Notes under the pieces: model-generated
What the model was told of the DNA's origin: nothing
Databases searched by the model: none
Seen by the model: only the letters and a program-made list of their open reading frames with translations
Made by a program: the position numbers and the translations under genes
Assembly: GCA_900321595.1 (NCBI GenBank)
Contig: ONWP01000029.1
Coordinates: 1-9,328, forward strand
Source: an uncultured Eubacteriales bacterium
GTDB lineage: Bacteria; Bacillota; Clostridia; Oscillospirales; Acutalibacteraceae
DNA: 9,328 nt
Direction of reading: 5' to 3'
Shown here: in pieces, positions 1-6,482 of the stretch
How the letters are laid out: each line of letters opens with the position of its first letter
Numbering within the stretch: position 1 is the stretch's first letter

Positions 1-741
1 GCGGCGAAGCGCTCGGGCAAGCTTCTGACCGTCGGCTATCAGAACCGGCAGAGAGCCGAGAACCTGTACGCGAAGGCCGTGTGCGAGGCGGGCGACCTGG
101 GCGACATCTACTACGCGAAGACGCTCGCGATCCGCAGACGCGCCGTGCCCACCTGGGGCGTGTTCCTGAATGAATACGAGCAGGGCGGCGGTCCCCTCAT
201 CGACATCGCGACCCACGCGCTGGATCTGACGCTGTGGATGATGGACAACTACGAGCCGGAGCTCTGCGTGGGACGCACCTTCCGCAAGCTGGCCGACCAG
301 ACCCACACCGGCAACGTCTGGGGCGAGTGGGATCCGGCGAAGTTCACCGTCGAGGATTCCGCGTTCGCCATGATCACGATGAAGAACGGCGCGGTCATCA
401 ACCTGGAGTCGAGCTGGGCGCTCAACTACGCGTATCCGCGCGAGGCGACCTTCGCCCTGTGCGGCACGAAGGCCGGCATCGACACCTTCCACGGCGTGAC
501 CGTGAACTACGTGAAGAACGACCGCATGTGCATCGAGAAGCCCGACATGGACGCCGGCGGCGCGGCCTATTACGACGGGCAGAGCATGGACAGCGACGTG
601 CTCGACCAGCGCAAGTGGATCGACGCGGTAAAGGGCAAGGGCGAGCTTTGCGTCAAGCCCGAGCAGGCGCTGACCGTAACGCGCATCCTGGAGGGCATTT
701 ACACCTCGGCGAAGACCGGCAAGCCCTTCTTCTTTGAATAA
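1..741 (+). CDS. Gfo/Idh/MocA-family oxidoreductase, 3' part (5' end outside window)
   Basis: This reading frame is open from the first base of the window to TAA and gives 247 residues, so the gene starts upstream and lacks roughly its first 100-120 residues (the NAD(P)-binding Rossmann fold with the EKP motif). What remains begins at the end of the Rossmann half (GKLLTVGYQNR) and continues through the C-terminal alpha/beta substrate domain. The stretch GGGPLIDIATHALDLTLWMM matches the family's GGG-x-L-x-D-x-x-x-H-x-x-D signature, which holds the catalytic His and Asp. The C-terminal helix region (EQALTVTRILEGIYTSAKTG) is also typical. The family oxidises or reduces a sugar or polyol hydroxyl with NAD(P) in the cytoplasm. 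Three sugar isomerase-like genes follow on the same strand, the next starting 16 bases after the stop, so this is the upstream member of an operon. The substrate is not identifiable. A GTG at 79 lies mid-domain and is not the start. Confidence 0.9.
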   Translation, partial: AAKRSGKLLTVGYQNRQRAENLYAKAVCEAGDLGDIYYAKTLAIRRRAVPTWGVFLNEYEQGGGPLIDIATHALDLTLWMMDNYEPELCVGRTFRKLADQTHTGNVWGEWDPAKFTVEDSAFAMITMKNGAVINLESSWALNYAYPREATFALCGTKAGIDTFHGVTVNYVKNDRMCIEKPDMDAGGAAYYDGQSMDSDVLDQRKWIDAVKGKGELCVKPEQALTVTRILEGIYTSAKTGKPFFFE

Positions 742-743
742 AC

Positions 744-749
744 GGGAGG
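744..749 (+). promoter_or_regulatory. Ribosome binding site fixing the start of the first isomerase gene
   Basis: GGGAGG lies 8 bases before ATG 758 and 11 before ATG 761. This favours ATG 758 over the upstream in-frame TTG at 734, which overlaps the previous gene, precedes the site and has no comparable sequence of its own. Confidence 0.75.
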
Positions 750-757
750 TATTGGCT

Positions 758-1555
758 ATGATGAAGCTTGGTATCATTGAAAACTGGGACGAAAACGGAT
801 TCAGACACGCGAAAGCGCTCGGCCTCGACGCCGTGGAATTCACCTATAACGGCGGCAACGATCCCGACAAGCTGCTGGAGATGGTGCCGGATATCCGCAC
901 CTGGACGATCCGCTATGAGATCGAGGTCGGCTCCATCGGCCGCTGGGGCGAGAACAAATTCGACAACGACGGCAACCTCATCGAAGCGGTGCTGCAGGAC
1001 AACCTCAAGCTCATCGACGTGTGCGCGGCGCTGGAGTGCCCCGTCTTCGTCACCGGCGTCAACTGGGTCGACGGCAAGAGCTTTGAGGAGAATTGCGCGA
1101 ACGCCGTCGCGTATCTGACGCGCGTCAACGACTACGCGAAGGAAAAGGGCGTCAAGGTCGCCGTCTACAACTGCGACTGGAGCAACTTCGTGCGCGACCC
1201 GCGCACCTGGGCCGAGGTGCTCACCCGCGTGCCGGGCGTCGGCATCAAATACGATCCGTCCCACTGCATCAACGTCGGCTCGGGCCGGTATCTCGAGGAG
1301 ATCGCGGCGTGGGGCGACAAGATCTACCACTTCCACATCAAGGGTACGCTCAACGTCGACGGCGAGCACGTGGACGATCCGCCCGCGGGCCTTGACATGA
1401 TCAACTGGCGCGCCGTCATGGGACTGCTTTACGCGAAGCGCTACGACGGCATGCTCTCGATCGAGCCGCACTCCCACACGTGGACAGACGACCTGGGCGA
1501 ATGGGGCATCCGTCTGACTGCCGCCTATATCAAACCTATGGTTTACGGAGGATAA
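758..1555 (+). CDS. Sugar phosphate isomerase/epimerase-like TIM-barrel protein (265 aa)
   Basis: This is a xylose-isomerase-like (AP endonuclease 2 superfamily, COG1082) TIM barrel of normal length, cytoplasmic and probably metal-dependent. Visible barrel-end residues, numbered from ATG 758, are E27 (AVEFTY), D166 and H169 (IKYDPSHC), H191/H193 with K195 (YHFHIKGT), and E236 (LSIEPHS). These correspond to the Asp, His and Glu metal or substrate ligands of the family. The strand that usually carries the first metal Glu reads KVAVYNCDW, with Tyr-Asn where a Glu-x-His is common, so metal binding or chemistry may differ from its neighbours. The start is set by GGGAGG 8 bases upstream; ATG 761 is also possible. 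It lies in an operon with the upstream oxidoreductase and two further paralogues. It probably isomerises, epimerises or eliminates a keto-sugar made by the oxidoreductase, which is inferred from context. The exact reaction is unknown. Confidence 0.85.
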   Translation: MMKLGIIENWDENGFRHAKALGLDAVEFTYNGGNDPDKLLEMVPDIRTWTIRYEIEVGSIGRWGENKFDNDGNLIEAVLQDNLKLIDVCAALECPVFVTGVNWVDGKSFEENCANAVAYLTRVNDYAKEKGVKVAVYNCDWSNFVRDPRTWAEVLTRVPGVGIKYDPSHCINVGSGRYLEEIAAWGDKIYHFHIKGTLNVDGEHVDDPPAGLDMINWRAVMGLLYAKRYDGMLSIEPHSHTWTDDLGEWGIRLTAAYIKPMVYGG

Positions 1556-1561
1556 ATCAGC

Positions 1562-2275
1562 ATGAAGCTTGCCATACAACTGTACACCCTGCGCGACGGC
1601 ATCCATACGGGGGACGACCTGCTGAAAATGCTCGAAGAGGTCAAGGCGATGGGCTTTGACGGCGTCGAGTTCGCAGGCTACTTCGGTCTCCCGGCGGAGG
1701 CGATCCGCGCAAAGCTCGACGAGCTGGGCCTCGTCGCCGTCGGCACGCACACCGGGCTCGACTGCTACGAGGGCGATAAGCTCGCGGAGACGATCGCCTA
1801 CGCGAAGACGCTGGGGCTGCTCTACATGGGCGTCGGCGGCGCGGCGCACGACACCGTGGCCGAGTGCGAGCACGTCGCGGAGGTGCTCGGCAACGCGCAG
1901 CGCGTCAGCGGCATCCCGACCTATTACCACAACCACACCGAGGAGTTCACCCCCCTCGAGGACGGCCGGACGGCCATGGAGATCATCTCCGGCGGCACGA
2001 ACCTGGAGATCGACACCTACTGGAGCTACTGCGCCGGCGTTGACAACTACGAATATATCAAGGCCAACCGCGACAAGATCGTCCTGCTGCACATGAAGGA
2101 CGGCGTCGACCGGCATCCGAAGGCGCTCTGTGAGGGCGACTGCGATCTGGACGCGGTGGCGAGAGCCGCGCGCGAGACCGGCATCGAGTGGATCATCCTC
2201 GAAAACGACAATCCCGAGCCCGACGGCGTTTCCGACGCGAAGAGAAGCATGCGTTACTTTGAGACGCTGCGCTGA
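1562..2275 (+). CDS. Sugar phosphate isomerase/epimerase-like TIM-barrel protein (237 aa)
   Basis: This is a second COG1082-type TIM barrel, shorter than the others. It opens with MKLAIQLYTLRDG and has VEFAGY at the second strand, both typical. The motif YYHNHTEEF (residues 121-129) marks the YHNH subgroup. It is followed by LEIDTYWSYCAGVD (D151, W154), LLHMKDG (H177, K179, D180) and WIILENDNP (E214), the usual order of ligand-bearing strands. The ribosome binding site GGAGGA (1547-1552) sits in the last codons of the preceding gene, reaching the base before its TAA, 9 bases before this ATG. The two genes are therefore likely to be translationally coupled. Proteins of this subgroup often sit beside Gfo/Idh/MocA oxidoreductases in keto-sugar or inositol-like pathways. 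The specific reaction cannot be assigned. No signal peptide is seen. Confidence 0.87.
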   Translation: MKLAIQLYTLRDGIHTGDDLLKMLEEVKAMGFDGVEFAGYFGLPAEAIRAKLDELGLVAVGTHTGLDCYEGDKLAETIAYAKTLGLLYMGVGGAAHDTVAECEHVAEVLGNAQRVSGIPTYYHNHTEEFTPLEDGRTAMEIISGGTNLEIDTYWSYCAGVDNYEYIKANRDKIVLLHMKDGVDRHPKALCEGDCDLDAVARAARETGIEWIILENDNPEPDGVSDAKRSMRYFETLR

Positions 2276-2295
2276 ACAGAAGGAGGACGTTTCTG

Positions 2296-3261
2296 ATGAA
2301 AATCGGTGTATTTACAACGCTTTTGAGCAACCTGCCGCTGGAGGAGGCGCTCAAGTACTTCACAAGTCTGGGCATTGAGGCTGTTGAGATCGGCTGCGGC
2401 GGGTACCCCGGCAACGCGCACGCGGATCCCGACGTGCTGCTGGGCGACGACAAGGCGCTCGACGCGTTCAAGGGACTGATCAAGGACTACGGCGTCATGA
2501 TCAGCGCGCTGTCCTGCCACGGCAATCCGGTCCACCCGAACAAGGAGATCGCGAAGAGCTTTGACGAGACCATCCGCAAGACCATTCTGCTGGCGGAGAA
2601 GCTGGACATCCACCAGATCAACACCTTCTCCGGCTGCCCCGGCGACAGCGAGAACGCCAAATACCCGAACTGGGTCACCTGCCCCTGGCCGGACGACTTC
2701 CTGACGATCCTCGACTGGCAGTGGAACGAGGTGCTGATCCCCTACTGGAAGGACATGGTCGCGTTCGCGAAGAGCCACGGCGTAAACAAGATCGCCTTTG
2801 AGATGCATCCCGGCTTCTGCGTCTACAATACGGACACGATGCTGCGCATCCGCGACGCCGTCGGTCCCGAGCTGGGCGCGAACTTCGATCCCAGCCACCT
2901 GATCTGGCAGGGCATGGATCCGGTCGCGTCCATCCGCGCGCTGGGCGACGCCATCTTCCACTTCCACGCGAAGGACACGAAACTGGACAAGTACAATATC
3001 GCCCGCACCGGCGTACTGGACACGAAGCCCTATTCCGACGAGATTCACCGCTCCTGGATCTTCCGCAGCGTGGGCTACGGCAACGACGAGACCTACTGGA
3101 AGGACATGGTCTCCAATCTGCGCCTGGTCGGCTACGACCACGTGCTCTCCATCGAGCATGAGGATTCGCTGATGAGCCAGAACGAGGGTCTTTCCAAGGC
3201 AGTCGAGATGCTCCGGCGCTGCGTCATCACGGAAGATCCCGCGGCCATGTGGTGGGCGTAA
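2296..3261 (+). CDS. Sugar phosphate isomerase/epimerase (321 aa, EMHPG/DPSH/HFHAKD type)
   Basis: This is the third and longest barrel in the row, and it has the most complete ligand set. IAFEMHPGF carries E169 and H171, ANFDPSHLIWQGMD carries D198 and H201, IFHFHAKDT carries H222, H224 and D227, and LSIEHEDSLMS carries E287. The insert SGCPGDSENAKYPNWVTCPW and the late segment SWIFRSVGYGNDETYW are recognisable hallmarks of a well-conserved COG1082 subfamily of about 320 residues. Proteins of this type are cytoplasmic, use a divalent metal and act on sugars or keto-sugars; a subset of the superfamily cleaves 3-keto-glycosides or isomerises inosose-type compounds. AGGAGG (2281-2286) is 9 bases before the ATG, and the gene begins 20 bases after its neighbour's stop. 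It is the last gene of the operon and is followed by a terminator hairpin. Substrate unknown. Confidence 0.9.
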   Translation: MKIGVFTTLLSNLPLEEALKYFTSLGIEAVEIGCGGYPGNAHADPDVLLGDDKALDAFKGLIKDYGVMISALSCHGNPVHPNKEIAKSFDETIRKTILLAEKLDIHQINTFSGCPGDSENAKYPNWVTCPWPDDFLTILDWQWNEVLIPYWKDMVAFAKSHGVNKIAFEMHPGFCVYNTDTMLRIRDAVGPELGANFDPSHLIWQGMDPVASIRALGDAIFHFHAKDTKLDKYNIARTGVLDTKPYSDEIHRSWIFRSVGYGNDETYWKDMVSNLRLVGYDHVLSIEHEDSLMSQNEGLSKAVEMLRRCVITEDPAAMWWA

Positions 3262-3279
3262 GAGAAGGCTTTGCATAAC

Positions 3280-3322
3280 AGAGGAACCGAGGGCTGCACC
3301 GCCTCCGGTTCCTTTATTTCGT
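3280..3322 (+). terminator. Rho-independent terminator of the isomerase operon, between convergent genes
   Basis: AGGAACCG (3282-3289) pairs with CGGTTCCT (3306-3313). The stem extends inward by AGG/CCT (3290-3292 with 3302-3304, one bulged C), leaving a loop of about 9 bases, and is followed by the T-rich run TTTATTTCGTT. It sits 20 bases past the last isomerase stop. The inverted repeat is also placed just after the stop of the convergent glycosidase gene, so it may work in both directions. The T-run on the minus-strand side is weak. Confidence 0.8.
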
Positions 3323-3323
3323 T

Positions 3324-6086
3324 CTACTGCGGCCGGATCGTCAGCGCCGAAGCGCCGAGCTCCGTCAGATCGATCGTCACGCTGCCGCTTTGCGCGTCGA
3401 GAACGACGGGATCCGCACGCGTCCCGTCCGGGCGCGTCGCCGTCAGGACGAAGCGCGTTCCCGACTGCGGCGAAAAGCGCAGAACGCCGGCAAGCGTCTC
3501 CGTCGATTCAAGAGACAGCCCGTCCGCGCGCGCTTCGACGTCCATCGTGACGCCGCGATAACGCACACCCCGGACGCCGAGCGACCGGAAGCCGTCCGGC
3601 AGTCGCGGCGACACGACGAGCGCGTCAGCCGCCGCGTCGACGCCGGCCAAAGACGAGACGAAGGCGCGTGAGACGATCCCGTTTTCAGGGAACTCGCCGA
3701 CGAGTCCCTCGACCCATCCGCCGAAGTCCGAATCCAGTCCGTTGAACCGGTAGACCTCCGCGATCTGCGCAGCGCGCCGCGACGCGTCGGACGCGCCGCG
3801 ATACATGGCCCGCGCTCTCAGCTCATAATAAACGGGGTAGAAGATATAGCCGCCGTTTTCCAGATGACGCCGGTACGCGGCGTTCTGCCCCTCGCCGACG
3901 TTGATCTGCCCCTCCAGATCGTACCACCACGGCGCGCCGTCGCCGGAAAGACGCTCGATCGACACGGTATTCGTGATGGGAGCGAGGTACAGGTCGTACG
4001 GCGCGATCTTCCTGCCCGCCGCGCGGTCGAGGACGGCGGAATAGCTGAGCACCTGCTCGCCCGTGACCGTGTCGCCGGGGACGCGGCGCGTTCCGTCAAG
4101 CCAAGAGAGGATCTGCTCCGCCTTTTCAGCGTCGCCGAGGCCGTAGGCGAGCGCCTCGACATTCAGGAACGTCAGCCCCGGATCCCACGCCCTGCCGTCC
4201 GCGTCGATACAGGCGACGTACCGGCCCGTCTCCCGCGACCAGAACGCGTCGTCAAAGGCGGTCCTGACCGTCACCGAAAGCGTCTCGTACCGCGACGCAG
4301 CCTGCGTGTCGCCGCGCACGGTCTCGATATCGCGCATCGCCCGCAGCGCGTGATAGTAAAGCGCCGTCTCGTAAGCGTCCTTGTGCCCGAAGCAGAGATT
4401 GTCCCAGTAATTGGACGACGCGCTGCCGGCGCGTCCCGTGTTGTTCCAGACCGGCTCGCCCTGCGCGTTCAGATCGAACCGGGTAACGCCGTCGGCGAGG
4501 AACGCGCTCTTTTCAGTCAGCGTGATGACGCCCGACGCGCCGTCGAGCGCGGTTTCGGCGTACTCCATCGCCTTGACGCACTTTTCATAGACCGTCCGCC
4601 CGGCGGATGCGTCCAGACGTGTGTCTTCCCCCTGCGTCGTCTCGTCCATCCGCTGAAGCAGCGCCGTGTCGCCGCTCCAGCGCAGCAGCTCTGCGACGGC
4701 AGCCACGTAGCGGAACAGCCCGTCGTAATGCAGCTCGCCCTTGCCGGTGGGCCACCAGGTCGAGGTCGACCACGACCAGAGATAGCCGTTGTCGGTCTGC
4801 GGGAAGTCCGCGATCTTCTTGATCAGCTCCTCCTTGTACGCTTCGTCGTCCGTCCAGGCGAGCTTCGTCGCCATCCAGTCGAAATACGCCGGCTCGTTGC
4901 CGAAGCGAAAGACGAGGCTCGCGTCCGCGTCGCTCCCGCCGAACAGCTTGTATACGGCGTTGAACGCCAGCGCTGTATCGGCGGCAAGCTCCTCCCCGCC
5001 GGGCACGGCCGCGCAGGAAAACGGCGACGCCGCAAGCTCGGCGCCCGGCGTCGGCTCGTAATCCGGCGCCTTTTCGCGGCAGGGCTTGCCCTTCGCGCGG
5101 ACGACCTGATCGAACAGCGACATTCGGTTCCCCTTCGGCACGTCCAGATCGTAATGCCATGCGAAGACGCCGCCGAGATTCTTCCGCACGGCAAAGCGCG
5201 TCTTCGCGTAGACGACGTCCGGCGTGTTGAAGGATGCGGTCAGTCCCCTGTCGTCCCGCATCAGTCCCGCAAAATCCATCTGATCGCAATGATCCTTATA
5301 CGCGTACCAGACCTCGTCGTGGGTCGTCGGCCGCCCGTAGAACGGCAGACCGAGATCGAGCTGCGACGGCGCGTAGCCGAGCTCAAGCATCGCGTTGACG
5401 GCGTCGCGGGCGTTGTCGTAGGTCGCGTGGCGGCCTGTCCGGTCCCACACGTCATAGCTCATGACCTCGACCCGGTCGATGACCGCGACGGCCTCCGGCG
5501 GCAGAGACGCGCACCACGCGGACATGGCGCAGCCGATCTCGTATTCGCCCTGCAGCACGCCGCGCAAAGAGACGAGAAACGCACCGAACGCGTCACGGCT
5601 GCGCTGCGAGACGGGGTATTCATAATCAAAGCAGATCCCGTCGAGGCCGTACCGGTCGAGCAGCGCCCTGACGTTGTCCTCCAGAACGCCGCTTGCGAAC
5701 GCCTGCTCGTGACGGCGGATCTGCGACTCCATCTTCTCCTCCCAGGAATCGCCCTCGACGTAACCCGGTCCCGCGATATTCAGATGCAGCTTCACCGGAT
5801 GCGCACGCGTTAGATCCTTGACACCCCGGATGATCTCGGGGAAATCGCCGCACAGGTTCACGTTGCCCTGCGTGTCAAACGACGCCAGGGAGCCGATCAG
5901 GATGATATCCGTCAGATCCCCCATATGAGAGTCGTCAAGCGCCGCGACCTGCTGCGCGGAATCGGCGACGACGTAGGAGACGACCCGCAGATCCGCTTCA
6001 CCGGGCAACTGCAGGTACCCGATCCAGCTCAGAAGCATAAACAGGACGGCCATCAGCCACGACACGATTTTCTCAAAGAAACCCAT
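3324..6086 (-). CDS. Multidomain glycoside hydrolase: anchor or signal + GH18 barrel + six-hairpin glycosidase-like domain (920 aa)
   Basis: Residues 8-28 form a hydrophobic segment after a short N-terminus with one Lys, so the protein is exported or anchored; G-E-A at 29-31 could be a signal peptidase site. Residues about 33-335 are a GH18-type barrel: LDGICFDYEYP (148-158), VMSYD (208-212), LGLPFYGR (245-252) and GGVFAWHYDLD (305-315) follow the family's order. In DxxDxDxE the acid E156 and its partner D154 are kept, but the middle Asp is C152. After a linker, residues about 365-775 look like an alpha/alpha six-hairpin glycosidase (GH63/MGH1-like): YLWSWSTSTWWPTG (435-448), NYWDNLCFGHKDAYETALYY (559-578) and APWWYDLEGQINVGEGQNA (718-736). 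Residues about 825-920 are beta-rich. The start is supported by AGGAGG 6 bases upstream. A role in trimming an extracellular glycan is inferred. Folds of the second and third parts are assigned by eye. Confidence 0.8.
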   Translation of the reverse strand: MGFFEKIVSWLMAVLFMLLSWIGYLQLPGEADLRVVSYVVADSAQQVAALDDSHMGDLTDIILIGSLASFDTQGNVNLCGDFPEIIRGVKDLTRAHPVKLHLNIAGPGYVEGDSWEEKMESQIRRHEQAFASGVLEDNVRALLDRYGLDGICFDYEYPVSQRSRDAFGAFLVSLRGVLQGEYEIGCAMSAWCASLPPEAVAVIDRVEVMSYDVWDRTGRHATYDNARDAVNAMLELGYAPSQLDLGLPFYGRPTTHDEVWYAYKDHCDQMDFAGLMRDDRGLTASFNTPDVVYAKTRFAVRKNLGGVFAWHYDLDVPKGNRMSLFDQVVRAKGKPCREKAPDYEPTPGAELAASPFSCAAVPGGEELAADTALAFNAVYKLFGGSDADASLVFRFGNEPAYFDWMATKLAWTDDEAYKEELIKKIADFPQTDNGYLWSWSTSTWWPTGKGELHYDGLFRYVAAVAELLRWSGDTALLQRMDETTQGEDTRLDASAGRTVYEKCVKAMEYAETALDGASGVITLTEKSAFLADGVTRFDLNAQGEPVWNNTGRAGSASSNYWDNLCFGHKDAYETALYYHALRAMRDIETVRGDTQAASRYETLSVTVRTAFDDAFWSRETGRYVACIDADGRAWDPGLTFLNVEALAYGLGDAEKAEQILSWLDGTRRVPGDTVTGEQVLSYSAVLDRAAGRKIAPYDLYLAPITNTVSIERLSGDGAPWWYDLEGQINVGEGQNAAYRRHLENGGYIFYPVYYELRARAMYRGASDASRRAAQIAEVYRFNGLDSDFGGWVEGLVGEFPENGIVSRAFVSSLAGVDAAADALVVSPRLPDGFRSLGVRGVRYRGVTMDVEARADGLSLESTETLAGVLRFSPQSGTRFVLTATRPDGTRADPVVLDAQSGSVTIDLTELGASALTIRPQ

Positions 6087-6116
6087 AGAAAGCCTCCTGC
6101 ATGGTCTTTTTTCTCT

Positions 6117-6145
6117 ATCATAACTGCTTTATGGTGGATTTGCAA
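6117..6145 (-). promoter_or_regulatory. Sigma-A-like promoter of the glycosidase gene
   Basis: Read on the minus strand, TTGCAA (6145-6140) is a -35 box followed, after exactly 17 bases, by TATGAT (6122-6117) as the -10 box (4/6 and 5/6 to consensus). It would give a leader of about 25 bases containing the AGGAGG site at 6098-6093, just before the ATG at 6086. Confidence 0.6.
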
Positions 6146-6153
6146 GCAAAACC
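6136..6153. promoter_or_regulatory. Palindromic operator candidate over the glycosidase promoter -35 box
   Basis: GGATTTGCAAGCAAAACC is an interrupted inverted repeat, GG-n-TTTGC-nn-GCAAA-n-CC, with 7 matching base pairs per arm. It covers the -35 box, so a bound protein would block transcription. A direct repeat GCAAAAC occurs at 6146-6152 and again at 6156-6162, one helical turn apart. The regulator is unknown; no regulator gene is in the window. Confidence 0.4.
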
Positions 6154-6290
6154 GTGCAAAACGCAGCCAATTTATGGCGAATTTCACCGAAAGCACTTGT
6201 TTTGTACGCAGGATTATGATAGCACTATATATCATTATTATGCGTTTCCGCTGATAAAAATACGTTTTCCCGAGGATCCATATGCACGAG

Positions 6291-6300
6291 TTTGCGCAAA
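6291..6300. promoter_or_regulatory. TTTGCGCAAA palindrome, possible second operator
   Basis: This is a perfect 10-base palindrome with a central CG, built from the same TTTGC/GCAAA half-sites as the palindrome at 6136-6153. A central CG is common in LacI-family operators. One 10-base palindrome is not rare by chance in about 400 bases; the shared half-site is the reason to list it. Confidence 0.25.
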
Positions 6301-6328
6301 TCATCTTATCCAAACCAGCGAACGGACC

Positions 6329-6374
6329 GCGGCGAAGCACGCCGCAAATCGCTGCGATCGGCTCCGCGGCGCAG
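6329..6374. other. GC-rich double hairpin in the intergenic region
   Basis: GCGGCG (6329-6334) and CGCCGC (6340-6345) form a perfect 6-bp stem with a 5-base loop. CTGCG (6352-6356) and CGCAG (6370-6374) form a second, weaker stem. CCGCGGCG occurs twice, at 6327 and 6364. No T-run follows, so it is not a standard terminator. It lies upstream of both promoters and so is not part of either predicted leader. Role unknown. Confidence 0.3.
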
Positions 6375-6418
6375 AGCAATCATACAAAATTCACAAAACT
6401 GTTGATTTGAAGGCTTGT

Positions 6419-6447
6419 TTTACATACCCCCGCTGTGCTAATATAGT
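6419..6447 (+). promoter_or_regulatory. Sigma-A-like promoter of the NRPS-like gene
   Basis: TTTACA (6419-6424) and TATAGT (6442-6447) each match the consensus at 5 of 6 positions and are separated by 17 bases. The predicted start of transcription near 6454 leaves a short leader ending in AGGAGGT (6471-6477), 5 bases before the ATG at 6483. Confidence 0.65.
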
Positions 6448-6482
6448 CTTATTAAATAAATCTATCTATCAGGAGGTCTCTT

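Larger units (their letters stand above)
6087..6482. promoter_or_regulatory. Divergent intergenic region (396 bases)
   Basis: No convincing gene is present. The region separates the glycosidase gene (leftward) from the NRPS-like gene (rightward) and is clearly more AT-rich than its flanks, except for a GC-rich patch at about 6320-6375. It holds one promoter per flanking gene, two palindromes with the same half-site and a double hairpin, each listed separately. ATGATA/TATCAT arms around 6218-6237 form a further weak inverted repeat. No tRNA, riboswitch or insertion sequence was recognised. Confidence 0.7.

Noticed and set aside
734..757. TTG at 734 as the start of the first isomerase gene
   Set aside because: It overlaps the end of the upstream gene and lies before the good Shine-Dalgarno site; ATG 758 has correct spacing and gives the usual family N-terminus.
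653..2116. Long minus-strand open frame of 487 codons opposite the isomerase genes
   Set aside because: It lies antisense to well-supported genes and its protein is Val/Ala/Asp/Arg-rich with no recognisable motif. Such frames are expected opposite GC-rich codons with biased third positions.
2254..3276. Minus-strand open frame of 340 codons opposite the third isomerase
   Set aside because: It is a shadow of a gene with full family motifs. It has no ribosome binding site and would read through the terminator hairpin.
3271..3561. Small plus-strand frame after the isomerase operon
   Set aside because: It begins inside the terminator region and runs antisense to the glycosidase C-terminus, with no ribosome binding site.
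3864..5813. Plus-strand open frame of 649 codons opposite the glycosidase
   Set aside because: The minus-strand frame carries clear GH18 and six-hairpin motifs, while this one is Arg/Val/Ala-rich with no domains.
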